Below, in pieces: positions 35,370 through 42,950 of a stretch of DNA of 54,196 nt. The stretch is from a virus. The translations under genes were made by a program, and so were the position numbers. The stretch's first letter is position 1. Every line of letters begins with the position of its first letter. The stretch covers positions 1 to 54,196 of the IMG/VR virus record IMGVR_UViG_3300045741_000133, one strand, 5' to 3'. Below the pieces are notes generated by a model, which saw nothing but the letters and a program-made list of their open reading frames with translations, had not been told where the DNA came from and did no database searches.

Positions 35370-35602
35370 CTTGGACGAAGATGGTAGTTTACATGCAGTC
35401 AAACCCCGTATCGGTGTGGGTCAACGAGAGCAACACAAGAGTAGTTACCTTCCATCAGTACGGTCGATATACTAGTCTTCGCTCAGACGTTAACGCGCTT
35501 GACTTCGCGCTTGACTTCTTGTTCGGGAACGACATGACGCTTGAAAAGTACTTAAACTCTCTCGAGGACACGCGGGAGATAGACATAAGGATGGTAGCAT
35601 GA
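35366..35602 (+). CDS. Small unknown protein
   Basis: 78 residues, start overlapping the previous stop. Beta strands (KMVVYMQSNPVSVWVNES) then a helix (ALDFALDFLFGNDMTLEKYL). No function recognised. Confidence 0.6.
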   Translation: MTWTKMVVYMQSNPVSVWVNESNTRVVTFHQYGRYTSLRSDVNALDFALDFLFGNDMTLEKYLNSLEDTREIDIRMVA

Positions 35603-35877
35603 AACGACTTAACCTTGAGCTGCTAGTACCGGACGACGTCTCGGTTCAAAACATCGCTGATTTGTTGTTCGCTGGAACTAAGCAGATCGCTCTCCCAGCT
35701 AAGGACCCAAACTTTAGAATCTTGCTTGACATAGAGTTCGTCTCAGACGGTAAGACCGCGGTGATCTCGAAGAGATCCGTAGCGATCCCGAAGGACATGA
35801 CTAAGTCTAACCCAGAGATGGAGCTAGTTAAGCGCGAGGCCGACAAGGACTCTAAAGCTTCAGACGAAGAGGAGTAG
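35599..35877 (+). CDS. Small unknown protein
   Basis: 92 residues, start overlapping the previous stop, AAGGATGGTAGC upstream. Short strands (NFRILLDIEFVSDGKTAVIS) and a charged tail (EADKDSKASDEEE). No function recognised. Confidence 0.6.
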   Translation: MKRLNLELLVPDDVSVQNIADLLFAGTKQIALPAKDPNFRILLDIEFVSDGKTAVISKRSVAIPKDMTKSNPEMELVKREADKDSKASDEEE

Positions 35878-35880
35878 TCC

Positions 35881-36108
35881 TTGGACAAGCACGAGAAGAT
35901 CATGATGGGATTAGAGAAGCTAGCGAACGCTGAGGGTTACGCCTTGAGCGTCATGACCGGTCGCGACGAGCAAGGTCGCTGGTTGATCAAGCTTCAAGCA
36001 GGCCAAGCCAAGCTCTACGTAGGACTCGGTGCTTTCGCGAGGGCACCGGGCATAGTGTTGGAGCCGTTCGTCGAGGAGCTGATAAAGCAGCTGAGAGCCG
36101 AGCGGTAG
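35881..36108 (+). CDS. Small unknown protein
   Basis: 75 residues from a TTG start with GAGGAG seven bases upstream. Helix, two strands (QGRWLIKLQAGQAKLYVGLG), helix. No function recognised. Confidence 0.55.
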   Translation: MDKHEKIMMGLEKLANAEGYALSVMTGRDEQGRWLIKLQAGQAKLYVGLGAFARAPGIVLEPFVEELIKQLRAER

Positions 36109-36145
36109 ATTTTTTAAGGTAACGAGTATCCTTAAGGAGGATGAC

Positions 36146-36445
36146 ATGAACTACTTAATCGCTTTGTTCGGCATCGCTACGGCGCAAGCCTCGATCCCGC
36201 CGATCACCTACGGCAACTTGTCTTACGAGTCAGACGTGAGACCTATCATGACTCGCCGCTGCGAGAAGTGCCACAACGGTACCAACCAGCTCCCGAACAT
36301 CCTCAAGTACGAGGTTGCCTTTCAGCTTCGCGAGGAGATCAAGGCTCGGGTGTCGGGCGATCGCAGCATGCCTAAGTACGGTCAGATCACCGAGAGCGAG
36401 CGAAACACGATCAAGCGCTGGGTCGAGCAAGGCGCTCAAAAGTGA
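36146..36445 (+). CDS. Exported cytochrome c-like protein
   Basis: 99 residues with AAGGAGG before the ATG. A short signal peptide (residues 1-15, cut after AQA) is followed by VRPIMTRRCEKCHNG with a heme-c site CxxCH (C39, C42, H43). SMPKYG offers Met75 as distal ligand, and ESERNTIKRWVEQGA is the terminal helix. This is the small cytochrome domain common in bacterial periplasmic proteins. If matured by the host it would carry heme in the periplasm. The leader also holds TTAAGG-10 bases-CCTTAAGGAGG, which could pair near the Shine-Dalgarno. Confidence 0.75.
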   Translation: MNYLIALFGIATAQASIPPITYGNLSYESDVRPIMTRRCEKCHNGTNQLPNILKYEVAFQLREEIKARVSGDRSMPKYGQITESERNTIKRWVEQGAQK

Positions 36446-37008
36446 GCATCAAGTCTGATCCTAATTTCATCAGACTCAAGAAGGAGCTGAGAGAGCTCCA
36501 CGGTCTACAGTGGACTAAGGTTCAGACCTTGCGAAGGTTCGTTCGAATACAAGCTGATCTTCAGCGAAGGATGCACAAGAACTCGGTCGTCATGGACGAG
36601 GCGTCCGGACACGGTGGTGCTAGGTACATTCCAGAATACGCCGCCACCGACTTCAGAAAAGTCAGCCGAGCGATCTCGAGACTGGCCAAGGACATTGAAG
36701 CTCGTCGAAAGATCATCTCGATGCGCGAGAGCGAGATCGAGTACGCTAAGAACACCGTAGTCATGAACGCGTACTTCGAGACCTCGACCGGTGTAGTTGG
36801 CATCCACGCGGTGTGCTTCAAGTGTCCCGACGGCACGATGATCCAGGAAGAGATCTGGGGAAACAACTACCGCAGGAACACGGATGGCAAGCTAGAGATG
36901 GCTGGAGGCTCGTTTAGAGTGTTCAACACCTTCGAGGCTACCGTCAAGGACTTGGAGTCAGATCCAGAGCTTAAGAGGATATCCGACGATCAGGAGGTAG
37001 CTCGATGA
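36442..37008 (+). CDS. Unknown protein
   Basis: 188 residues from GTG overlapping the previous stop. The N-terminal half is a long basic helical region (RFVRIQADLQRRMHKNS, AISRLAKDIEARRKIIS); the C-terminal half has strands with FKCPDGTMIQEEIWGNNYR. No family recognised. Confidence 0.65.
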   Translation: MSIKSDPNFIRLKKELRELHGLQWTKVQTLRRFVRIQADLQRRMHKNSVVMDEASGHGGARYIPEYAATDFRKVSRAISRLAKDIEARRKIISMRESEIEYAKNTVVMNAYFETSTGVVGIHAVCFKCPDGTMIQEEIWGNNYRRNTDGKLEMAGGSFRVFNTFEATVKDLESDPELKRISDDQEVAR

Positions 37009-37505
37009 CTAACGTAGCAACCATGAACACACAAGCGGGTCCGATCAAGATCTGCACGGTGTTCGACTTCATCCGCGAGGCGAAGCGCGAGATGCTTCCC
37101 AAGCACTACGAGGATATCGCGGTCGCTCAGAAGGAGTTCTACTCAAGTGCCAACCACTTTAAGTACGGGTTTCGCCCGGACGCTAGAGTCATCGCTGAGA
37201 CTCGTCACACCCTGAAGCTGAACCCGATGAAGCTCTTGACCGAGCTCAAGAAGACCACGACGACACTGTACCGCGAGTCAAAGAACCTGACGCTCGAGGA
37301 TCTCATCTACGGAGTCGTGAGCGTGTCGATGCACGAGTCCGGTCAACCGACCCACTTCTTCTGCATCGGTGAGGATCTGTACTGCCTGGTCTCGGTCGAG
37401 GACGTGGTGCTGTTTCTTACGGCCGACTATCACCAGCAGCTCGTGTGCACCAGACCCAACCGCAACTTTAACATCTATGCGCCTCACTTGAGGGTGGAGT
37501 TTTAG
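37005..37505 (+). CDS. Unknown protein
   Basis: 166 residues with GGAGGTAGCTCG before the ATG, overlapping the previous stop. Helical N-terminal half; the C-terminal half has hydrophobic strands (FFCIGEDLYCLVSVEDVVLF). No family recognised. Confidence 0.65.
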   Translation: MTNVATMNTQAGPIKICTVFDFIREAKREMLPKHYEDIAVAQKEFYSSANHFKYGFRPDARVIAETRHTLKLNPMKLLTELKKTTTTLYRESKNLTLEDLIYGVVSVSMHESGQPTHFFCIGEDLYCLVSVEDVVLFLTADYHQQLVCTRPNRNFNIYAPHLRVEF

Positions 37506-37506
37506 G

Positions 37507-37881
37507 ATGAATCGTCGAAGCTTTATATCATCGATCATGGGACTCTCAGCGCTTAGCCAAGTTCCGGCTAAGTTCTTCTGGTTTCAATCAGCCGCCGCAA
37601 GTGTCACCAATGCCAAGGCCGAGCAACTTAGGCGTGATCTCGCCAACGCCCGAAGAGGCGACGTGTTCATCGTCCGCAACAGCAAGTTCACTCGCTCGAT
37701 CAGGGTCCCTAGCGGAGTAACGTTCATCGCGGACGCCACGGATCCTAAGAGTCGCCTAACCTTCAGCGAGATCTGGGTGGACGGAACCATCTGGTTCTTC
37801 GGGATCGGGCAAGAATCAGCACTCAAGTTTCAGACCATCGCCAAGCGAGTAAAGAGATACGAGAACATCTATGAAGCGTAA
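37507..37881 (+). CDS. Exported protein with Tat-like leader
   Basis: 124 residues. The N-terminus NRRSFISSIMGLSALSQ has twin arginines followed by Ser, Phe and a hydrophobic stretch, close to a Tat signal, though a Sec signal is possible. The mature part (GDVFIVRNSKFTRSIRVPSG, TFIADATDP) looks like a short beta-helix or pectate-lyase-type repeat. It may act in the periplasm. The next gene overlaps its end by 11 bases. Confidence 0.6.
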   Translation: MNRRSFISSIMGLSALSQVPAKFFWFQSAAASVTNAKAEQLRRDLANARRGDVFIVRNSKFTRSIRVPSGVTFIADATDPKSRLTFSEIWVDGTIWFFGIGQESALKFQTIAKRVKRYENIYEA

Positions 37882-38083
37882 GAAGGCTAAGCCTAAGAAG
37901 GCGGAGCTTCCTCACGGGTATCTCTGCGCGGAGTGCGCGGAGGCTAAGGGACTTAAGTGGCCTGAGGGTCACTGCGCGACGTCTCACTACGACGAGTGCC
38001 CGTACTGCCGCGAGATCAAGGGTCTAACCTCCGTAACCGACTGGCTGAGGCCGGGTCAAAAGGAGCTCAAGTCATGGGACTGA
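37871..38083 (+). CDS. Small basic protein with CxxC pairs
   Basis: 70 residues. A basic Lys-rich start (KRKKAKPKKAEL) is followed by CAECAEA, CATSH and CPYCREI, giving two CxxC pairs and probably one zinc site. No family recognised. Ribosome-binding site weak; likely translated by coupling. Confidence 0.55.
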   Translation: MKRKKAKPKKAELPHGYLCAECAEAKGLKWPEGHCATSHYDECPYCREIKGLTSVTDWLRPGQKELKSWD

Positions 38084-38289
38084 AGCGAGTCATCAAGGTC
38101 CGAGAGGACAAAAAATCCGGCGAGTTTTACCTGAGATTGAAAGACTTCTCCAAGATGGTGGACGTGTCGAAGGTTAAGTCGTATACCCTGGAGCCGGTGC
38201 ACGACGACTCTCCGGAGCACGAGCCCGTACGCTGCTTGATCCTAAAGTTCTACGACGAGGACGGAAACCCAGTGGAGGCTAAGTCATGA
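38074..38289 (+). CDS. Small unknown protein
   Basis: 71 residues from ATG 38074 with AAGGAG eight bases upstream. Beta-rich (RVIKVREDKKSGEFYLRL, VRCLILKFYDEDGNP). No function recognised. Confidence 0.65.
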   Translation: MGLKRVIKVREDKKSGEFYLRLKDFSKMVDVSKVKSYTLEPVHDDSPEHEPVRCLILKFYDEDGNPVEAKS

Positions 38290-38537
38290 TCAAGAGATTA
38301 GCGCTGACCTTGGTGGTCCTAACCGTGCTAGCTTACGGGGCGCGAGACAAGATGCTGAACGACTGCTCGAGGGCTTGGACCGACGAGCTAGCGTGGGAAT
38401 GGCGCTTGAGGACCCGAGAAGTTCAGAACGACCCCGAGGTTCGCGAGATCACGAAGGGTATGTACGACCGAGCCTCCGACCTACGCGTGGAAGTCTGCAC
38501 GCGTCAGTACCGCTGGGGCTTATGGAGGTTGTTGTGA
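38286..38537 (+). CDS. Small protein with N-terminal membrane anchor
   Basis: 83 residues with GGAGGCTAAGTC before the ATG. Residues 5-18 are hydrophobic (LALTLVVLTVLAYG), a signal anchor; the remainder is charged and helical with two cysteines. Probably faces the periplasm. Its frame ends just where the next gene starts (GTGA). Confidence 0.6.
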   Translation: MIKRLALTLVVLTVLAYGARDKMLNDCSRAWTDELAWEWRLRTREVQNDPEVREITKGMYDRASDLRVEVCTRQYRWGLWRLL

Positions 38538-38866
38538 GAAGGATGTCACCTAGGCACAAGAACCAAAGACTGATGAAGCTCGCCAAGATCCAGATGAGCG
38601 TAGACTCGAGCGCCTACGGAACGCACGCTAGGATCCGTGAGCTATGCACGCGCGTCATAGAGACTCCTACTATGTCTCCTAAGCTTAGGGAGAACTTAAC
38701 TAACAACCTTAACGCGATGCTCACCCAGAACCGCTCGACCGCGGGCGAGTTCATGCAAAGATTCGTGAACGAGCGAACCATCGACTCGTACCTTGAGTTC
38801 CTCCAGGACCGACTAGGGATGTCGTACGAGGAGCTGGAGGCGGTTTACGGAGAGGCTAAGTCGTGA
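38534..38866 (+). CDS. Unknown helical protein
   Basis: 110 residues from GTG 38534, which overlaps the previous stop with GGAGG five bases upstream; an ATG nine bases on is an alternative. Basic start, then helices (IRELCTRVIETPTMSPKLRE, YLEFLQDRLGMSYEELEAVY). No family recognised. Confidence 0.65.
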   Translation: MRRMSPRHKNQRLMKLAKIQMSVDSSAYGTHARIRELCTRVIETPTMSPKLRENLTNNLNAMLTQNRSTAGEFMQRFVNERTIDSYLEFLQDRLGMSYEELEAVYGEAKS

Positions 38867-39060
38867 CGATCGAGCTCCCGCTTCCTGGGTACGACCAGTG
38901 TATCTTGACCGTGTCGATGGCTAACTTCCCTAGGCGCAAGCTATGGAGCCGAGCGCTACCGAGGGTAGTCAGCGTCGACTCCGTCGGACCCTGGGGTGAT
39001 CCTTACGTCCACCACGTCTTCAGGTGGGCTTGGCTCCGGATCGACTGGTACCGGTTGTGA
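38863..39060 (+). CDS. Small unknown protein
   Basis: 65 residues from GTG overlapping the previous stop, with GGAGAGGCTAAGTC upstream. Rich in Arg, Trp and Val (VFRWAWLRIDWYRL at the end). No function recognised. Confidence 0.55.
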   Translation: MTIELPLPGYDQCILTVSMANFPRRKLWSRALPRVVSVDSVGPWGDPYVHHVFRWAWLRIDWYRL

Positions 39061-39503
39061 TGGACCCGAGAGACGACGGCGTCACCCACGTGAACATCTA
39101 CTCCAAGGGGTCAACTGCTATCGGCAGGTTCCTCAGCAACTTCGCCGATTGCCACGTCAACACCGAGGACGGCTACTTCCGGACGATCGAGGGCTACTGG
39201 TACTGGCTCTCGACCAAGCACGAGCCGTTGAGGAACTTCCCTGGGTGGCAGTGCAAGAAGGTAGGTCGAAGCCTCAGAGGCGAGGATTTTCCAAGTGACC
39301 CTGACTTCCAATCGAAGATCCTGAAGGCGATAGCCTTAAAGATAACCTCGAGCGAGTGGGCCGTTCGCGAGCTCGTCAAGACCGATCCGCTCCCGCTGTA
39401 CCACTACTACGTGGCGGACGGCAAGTCCATCCCCGTCAAGGACGGTCTCTGGGTGGTCAGCTTCATATCGGAGCTTCGAGACGCCTTAAAAGGATGCACT
39501 TGA
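39060..39503 (+). CDS. NADAR/YbiA-like protein
   Basis: 147 residues from ATG 39060, overlapping the previous stop. The start VNIYSKGSTAIGRFLSNFA corresponds to the YbiA opening (INFYS...FSNFA). DGYFRTIEGYWYW holds the conserved Glu that follows, and KVGRSL then ILKAIALKITSSEWAVRELV match the later YbiA helices. NADAR proteins act on ADP-ribose-linked or riboflavin-pathway N-glycosides, and some remove ADP-ribose from DNA guanine laid down by DarT-type toxins. In a phage it could undo host ADP-ribosylation defence; that role is inference. Confidence 0.65.
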   Translation: MDPRDDGVTHVNIYSKGSTAIGRFLSNFADCHVNTEDGYFRTIEGYWYWLSTKHEPLRNFPGWQCKKVGRSLRGEDFPSDPDFQSKILKAIALKITSSEWAVRELVKTDPLPLYHYYVADGKSIPVKDGLWVVSFISELRDALKGCT

Positions 39504-39513
39504 TCGATTGTCG

Positions 39514-39542
39514 TTCACGACCTGACTTTCATTAAATATAAT
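39514..39542 (+). promoter_or_regulatory. Putative sigma70-type promoter
   Basis: TTCACG (39514-39519), 17 bases, then a perfect TATAAT (39537-39542). It stands in the gap before the 39583 gene and is followed by a leader hairpin. Confidence 0.6.
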
Positions 39543-39555
39543 GGTGCCAAGCTAA

Positions 39556-39570
39556 GGCGCTTCAAGCGCC
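39556..39570 (+). promoter_or_regulatory. Leader hairpin just before Shine-Dalgarno
   Basis: GGCGCT-TCA-AGCGCC, a perfect 6-base stem directly followed by AGGAGG and the GTG start at 39583. A similar GGCGCC hairpin precedes the gene at 43837. It may stabilise the mRNA 5' end. Confidence 0.45.
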
Positions 39571-39582
39571 AGGAGGTACCGA

Positions 39583-39930
39583 GTGTCCAAGATCGAGAGC
39601 TTTCTAGAGAGATACTTCAACGGCGCGTTGGTCGCCGCGTTCCTCGCGGCCGTCGCGATCGTCTTCTACCACGCCTCGGAGTCGACCCGCCGCTTCAACG
39701 CCGAGACGAAGGCTTACCGAAATGGCTGCGAGGACCTCAGCCCTAAGTTCAACGACCGGCTGATCGTCAAGGACGGGTTCTACGGAGGTTACGTCCTGGT
39801 GGTCAAGGGGAGAACCGACAAGTCAGTCTCAGGCAACCTCGTCACCGAGACCATCCTAGGAGACTTAGACGAGAAGAAGGACGTCCAGTTCTTGTGCGTC
39901 GACCTAAGGCAGAAGCGAGGTAGCAAGTGA
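39583..39930 (+). CDS. Membrane-anchored unknown protein
   Basis: 115 residues from GTG with AGGAGG upstream. One transmembrane segment at residues 15-30 (ALVAAFLAAVAIVFYH), then a soluble domain with strands (GFYGGYVLVVKGRTD, VQFLCVDLRQ). Probably inner-membrane with a periplasmic domain. No function recognised. Confidence 0.7.
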   Translation: MSKIESFLERYFNGALVAAFLAAVAIVFYHASESTRRFNAETKAYRNGCEDLSPKFNDRLIVKDGFYGGYVLVVKGRTDKSVSGNLVTETILGDLDEKKDVQFLCVDLRQKRGSK

Positions 39931-41003
39931 GCGAGGATAAACCACAGAGGCTCAAGATCACGGAAGCGTTCCAGCCTCTAGCCCCAAGCGACGCCAAGTG
40001 CACTATAGTGTCAGAGACCGTAAAGCAGCTGAGGGTAGATCTCTGGCTCGACGCGGATCCCAACCTCACCATCACCGACGTGGCCTGGAAGCTGAACGAG
40101 ATGGGATACCGAACCTCTATGGGCACCGTGATCAACGTGAACAACGTGTCCGCCGCCCTTCGCCGAAACTGGGGACTCAAGTACGCTCAGCGAGAGTACG
40201 TGCCTCACCGCGTGACGCTCAGAGCCAAGTGGAGCAAGGCCGTGATCGAGTCTGAGTTCCGGGTCCGGATCGAGCCCGCAGACGACCCGTACGCGAAGGT
40301 CTCCGAGGAGATCGCTAAACCTCAAGTCGAGACCAAGCCCCGGCAACCATCGGCTCCTAGAGCCTTAGAAGCTCCGTACGGCGAGAAGACGCCTCCGAAG
40401 CCGCTCGAGATCAACAAGACCCTCACGCCAGAGGAAGCGGAAGCACACTGGGCCCAGGAGCGGGAGAAGCTAGGGATCACCACAAAGAACAAGTCGCACG
40501 ATGAGTTCTTAAACGACTTGAAGAAGCACGCGGAGTCGACGACCGAAGAAGTTAAGTCGAAGCCTCTGACCCTAGACCGTAGGATGCTGCGGATCAAGGT
40601 AGTCAGCTTCCGAGAGCCAGAGATCAAGATGATCTCAGAGCTTCACTCGTCCTGGAAGGTATTGATCCCGACCGCCGACTACCGGCTCAACCGCAGAGGT
40701 ACCGGCTCGATGTCGACCGCCCATAAGTACACCCTCGTCAACGAGCCTAAGATCCAAGGAGCTTGCTACGTGGACGTGAGCTTGAGGAAGTACGTCTTGA
40801 TCCCCAAGGACCTGATCCTATCGAACCCGGAGTATCTGACCGAGTCGACCCGCCCCTTCGTGTGGGTCTTAAGCGTCCGAAGGATGCTCGAGGATCACCC
40901 AGATCGGCTGGCCCTGATCGACATACCCGTCGAGGGTAAGGACTACGTCCCGGACGATCCCGTCGCTAAGGATGTGCTCAAGAAGTTCCGAGGTGAGTCA
41001 TGA
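39927..41003 (+). CDS. Unknown protein, possible HTH N-terminus
   Basis: 358 residues from GTG overlapping the previous stop (CGAGGTAGCAA upstream). Residues 45-85 (LTITDVAWKLNEMGYRTSMG, then VSAALRRNWGLKYAQ) look like a helix-turn-helix. A Pro/Glu/Lys-rich linker follows (about 125-180) and then a C-terminal domain with KVLIPTADYRLN and a strand-rich stretch. It may be a DNA-binding regulator, but no family is recognised. Confidence 0.7.
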   Translation: MSEDKPQRLKITEAFQPLAPSDAKCTIVSETVKQLRVDLWLDADPNLTITDVAWKLNEMGYRTSMGTVINVNNVSAALRRNWGLKYAQREYVPHRVTLRAKWSKAVIESEFRVRIEPADDPYAKVSEEIAKPQVETKPRQPSAPRALEAPYGEKTPPKPLEINKTLTPEEAEAHWAQEREKLGITTKNKSHDEFLNDLKKHAESTTEEVKSKPLTLDRRMLRIKVVSFREPEIKMISELHSSWKVLIPTADYRLNRRGTGSMSTAHKYTLVNEPKIQGACYVDVSLRKYVLIPKDLILSNPEYLTESTRPFVWVLSVRRMLEDHPDRLALIDIPVEGKDYVPDDPVAKDVLKKFRGES

Positions 41004-41209
41004 GCTTCCGAAGGATGGAGAAGGACGAGATCATCTCGACCGCGGACCGTCAGCTGACAAAAGCTCTAGAGGAGAGAGGGATCAACCCTAGGGGAAAGAA
41101 CGTGCTAAAGCTCAGGGAGGCTTTAGTCGATAAGTTAAGTCAAGAGGTAGACTGGAGGGATCAGATATTCCCATGGATCCCAGAACCGCAAGGAGGGAAA
41201 GATGAGTAA
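41000..41209 (+). CDS. Small unknown helical protein
   Basis: 69 residues, start overlapping the previous stop. Helical and charged (EIISTADRQLTKALEERG, LKLREALVDKLSQEV). No function recognised. Confidence 0.6.
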   Translation: MSFRRMEKDEIISTADRQLTKALEERGINPRGKNVLKLREALVDKLSQEVDWRDQIFPWIPEPQGGKDE

Positions 41210-41438
41210 GATCCACACCAAGCTAGAGATGCCCCTGGAAGACTGGGTTCGAGTATACCAAGCCCTGGAGGTGAGTCTCGCGGTGACTAGGCTTCAGATC
41301 ACGGACGGTGATCCTGAGGCGATGATCTGGGTCGGTAAGAAGATGAGACGCATCCAGGGTACGCTCCTCAAGGTCCGTCACGAGCTCGACGCCGAGACCC
41401 GCAAGCTTAGAACCGAGGGAAGCTATGACCCGCTCTAG
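41202..41438 (+). CDS. Small unknown helical protein
   Basis: 78 residues with a strong AAGGAGG before the ATG. Mostly helix (EDWVRVYQALEVSLAVTRLQ, then a basic second helix). It overlaps the next small gene by 14 bases. No function recognised. Confidence 0.65.
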   Translation: MSKIHTKLEMPLEDWVRVYQALEVSLAVTRLQITDGDPEAMIWVGKKMRRIQGTLLKVRHELDAETRKLRTEGSYDPL

Positions 41439-41568
41439 ACCTAGGCCTAAGACCTACTCCATCCAGGTGGATAATCTTGGTCGCCTCATCCTTAGGGCTA
41501 ACACGTTGGTTCAGCTGATCGTGAGGCCGCAAGCTGCGAACACCATAGAGATACGAGCTGAGGATTAG
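41425..41568 (+). CDS. Very small protein (47 residues)
   Basis: ATG 41425 with GAGGGAAGCT upstream. The peptide has a basic Arg/Pro start, then strands YSIQVDNLGRLILRA and VQLIVRPQAANTIEIRAED, a compact beta-rich layout with phage-like codon use. It ends two bases before the next GTG start. Too short for family recognition. Confidence 0.5.
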   Translation: MTRSRPRPKTYSIQVDNLGRLILRANTLVQLIVRPQAANTIEIRAED

Positions 41569-41570
41569 CA

Positions 41571-41804
41571 GTGGGGTCGCAAGACGAGCAAGCTTACCAG
41601 CCTAAGTACCCTAGGATCAATAGGATGCAGCGAAGGTACCGAGACCTCAAGTCTTCCGCGAGGCTGACCCTTCATGGGTGGTTCTGGTGGACGCTCTTCA
41701 AGCTTCGCCTAGCGAGGCCTTACTCCGAGTTCATGTGCTGGAGAGGTTGGTACCGGAAGTACCTAGACGGACGATGCCACTACTGCGGTAAATACCATCG
41801 ATAA
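41571..41804 (+). CDS. Small basic protein with C-terminal zinc-like motif
   Basis: 77 residues from GTG with GAGGATTAGCA upstream. Arg/Lys/Tyr/Trp-rich, ending with CHYCGKYH, a possible zinc ligand set with the earlier Cys (SEFMCWRGWY). No family recognised. Confidence 0.55.
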   Translation: MGSQDEQAYQPKYPRINRMQRRYRDLKSSARLTLHGWFWWTLFKLRLARPYSEFMCWRGWYRKYLDGRCHYCGKYHR

Positions 41805-41872
41805 GCCCGCCTCTCTTAAGTGCAGAAAACAGGCCGCGGCCCCCTAAATCTGCGTTCATACGAGGCACTGAC

Positions 41873-41901
41873 TTGACTTTACCCGACGGCTCGGGTACGA
41901 T
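41873..41901 (+). promoter_or_regulatory. Promoter with an inverted repeat in its spacer
   Basis: TTGACT (41873-41878), 17 bases, TACGAT (41896-41901) is a good sigma70-type promoter for the gene at 41933. A 7-base inverted repeat TACCCGA-CGGC-TCGGGTA (41880-41897) fills the spacer and touches the -10 box, as operators often do. GACTTGACTTT also matches the motif shared with other leaders here. Confidence 0.65.
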
Positions 41902-41932
41902 GATCTTAAGCATTAAAACGGAGGTGATTTCC

Positions 41933-42169
41933 ATGACCCAACCTAAGACTAACAAGACGACCTTACTCATAACCCACCAGCTCGACGCGCCTGGAGCTCC
42001 ATTCTTCTCGGTCGAGTCCGAGATCTTCACCGGCTCCTTCAAGGACCGCAAGTCGCTCGTGCAGTTCATGACCGACCGGTTCCGGATGACCCCGGTCGCC
42101 GCCCAGGGATACGTGAACCTGGTGGTGGAGCGCGAGGAGTACGAGCTTACCGCGGAGGTGCGGTCGTGA
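41933..42169 (+). CDS. Small unknown protein
   Basis: 78 residues from ATG 41933, preceded by GGAGGTGATTTCC; a TTG at 41873 would lie inside the promoter. Strands (TTLLITHQLDAPGAPFFSVE) then a helix (KSLVQFMTDRFRMTPVAAQG). No family recognised. Confidence 0.7.
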   Translation: MTQPKTNKTTLLITHQLDAPGAPFFSVESEIFTGSFKDRKSLVQFMTDRFRMTPVAAQGYVNLVVEREEYELTAEVRS

Positions 42170-42372
42170 GACTCACCATCCCAGCGATAATGGCGGCGAT
42201 GCTAGCCACGTCCTGCGTCGAGTCTCGCGACCATAAGGATCCTAGGCCTAACGCTCCGGTCCCGGGCGACGCCAGGTTCCTGGACCGGTTCGAGGACCCC
42301 GAGAACGGAGTCATGTGCTACCGCGGCTCCGGCGAGACCTTGTCATGCGTGAAGGTGCGGGAGGTCAAGTGA
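42166..42372 (+). CDS. Small putative lipoprotein
   Basis: 68 residues from GTG overlapping the previous stop, with GGAGGTGCGGTC upstream. The hydrophobic N-terminus ends in LATSC, a plausible though imperfect lipobox, so Cys17 may be lipidated. The mature part is short and polar with two more cysteines (MCYRG, LSCVKV). Confidence 0.55.
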   Translation: MRLTIPAIMAAMLATSCVESRDHKDPRPNAPVPGDARFLDRFEDPENGVMCYRGSGETLSCVKVREVK

Positions 42373-42389
42373 GCGACTCGAGCCAGGGC

Positions 42390-42950
42390 TCAGACGTAGT
42401 AGACCTCGGCCTTCATCTGGATGAGGTCCACGTCGTTCCGCTCCAGCCGGATGCGTTCTTTGTTGAGGAGGTACTTGGTCAGCTCCTTCACGCGGTCTAC
42501 CGCCACTCTCCAGAGAGCGTACTCTAGACCGGACCTAGTCACCAGCCTCACCTCTACCGATCCTCCGCCCCCGGAGATCGTCCACCACACCTTAAACTCC
42601 ACCTTGGTATCGATCTGAAACGCCCGCAGCTCCTGGGAGGCGCCTGAAGCTATCAGCTCCGTCAGGACCTTCTCGTGGTGGAACGTGAGGTTTCGGACGT
42701 ACGGCCTCTCCTTGGAGGTCTTACCTCGGCGAGGCTTAACCCCAGGCTCGTTCTTCAGGTTGCGAGCGACTCGATCCGAGACGCAGCCGTGGCACACGTT
42801 GTGGTAGCCCGAGTCCCACGAGGCATCAGGCTTGAAGTCGGTGAGCGGAAGCATCGCTCTACAGCTAGAGCAGCTCTGGAGCTTCACCCCTTTGATGACG
42901 TGGATCTTGGTGTGCTTTAGGCGCTTGGGACGACTTGGCTTTTGGTTCAT
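42390..42950 (-). CDS. Isolated minus-strand protein with zinc ribbon
   Basis: 186 residues. After a basic start comes CSSCRAMLPLTDFKPD and later HNVCHGCVSD, two CxxC pairs about 30 apart, like the zinc ribbon found at the start of some HNH nucleases; no HNH catalytic motif follows. The C-terminal half is strand-rich (KVEFKVWWTISGGGGSVEVR). It is convergent with its left-hand neighbour and must use a promoter in 42951-43000, where the minus strand has TAAAAT. Confidence 0.6.
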   Translation of the reverse strand: MNQKPSRPKRLKHTKIHVIKGVKLQSCSSCRAMLPLTDFKPDASWDSGYHNVCHGCVSDRVARNLKNEPGVKPRRGKTSKERPYVRNLTFHHEKVLTELIASGASQELRAFQIDTKVEFKVWWTISGGGGSVEVRLVTRSGLEYALWRVAVDRVKELTKYLLNKERIRLERNDVDLIQMKAEVYYV

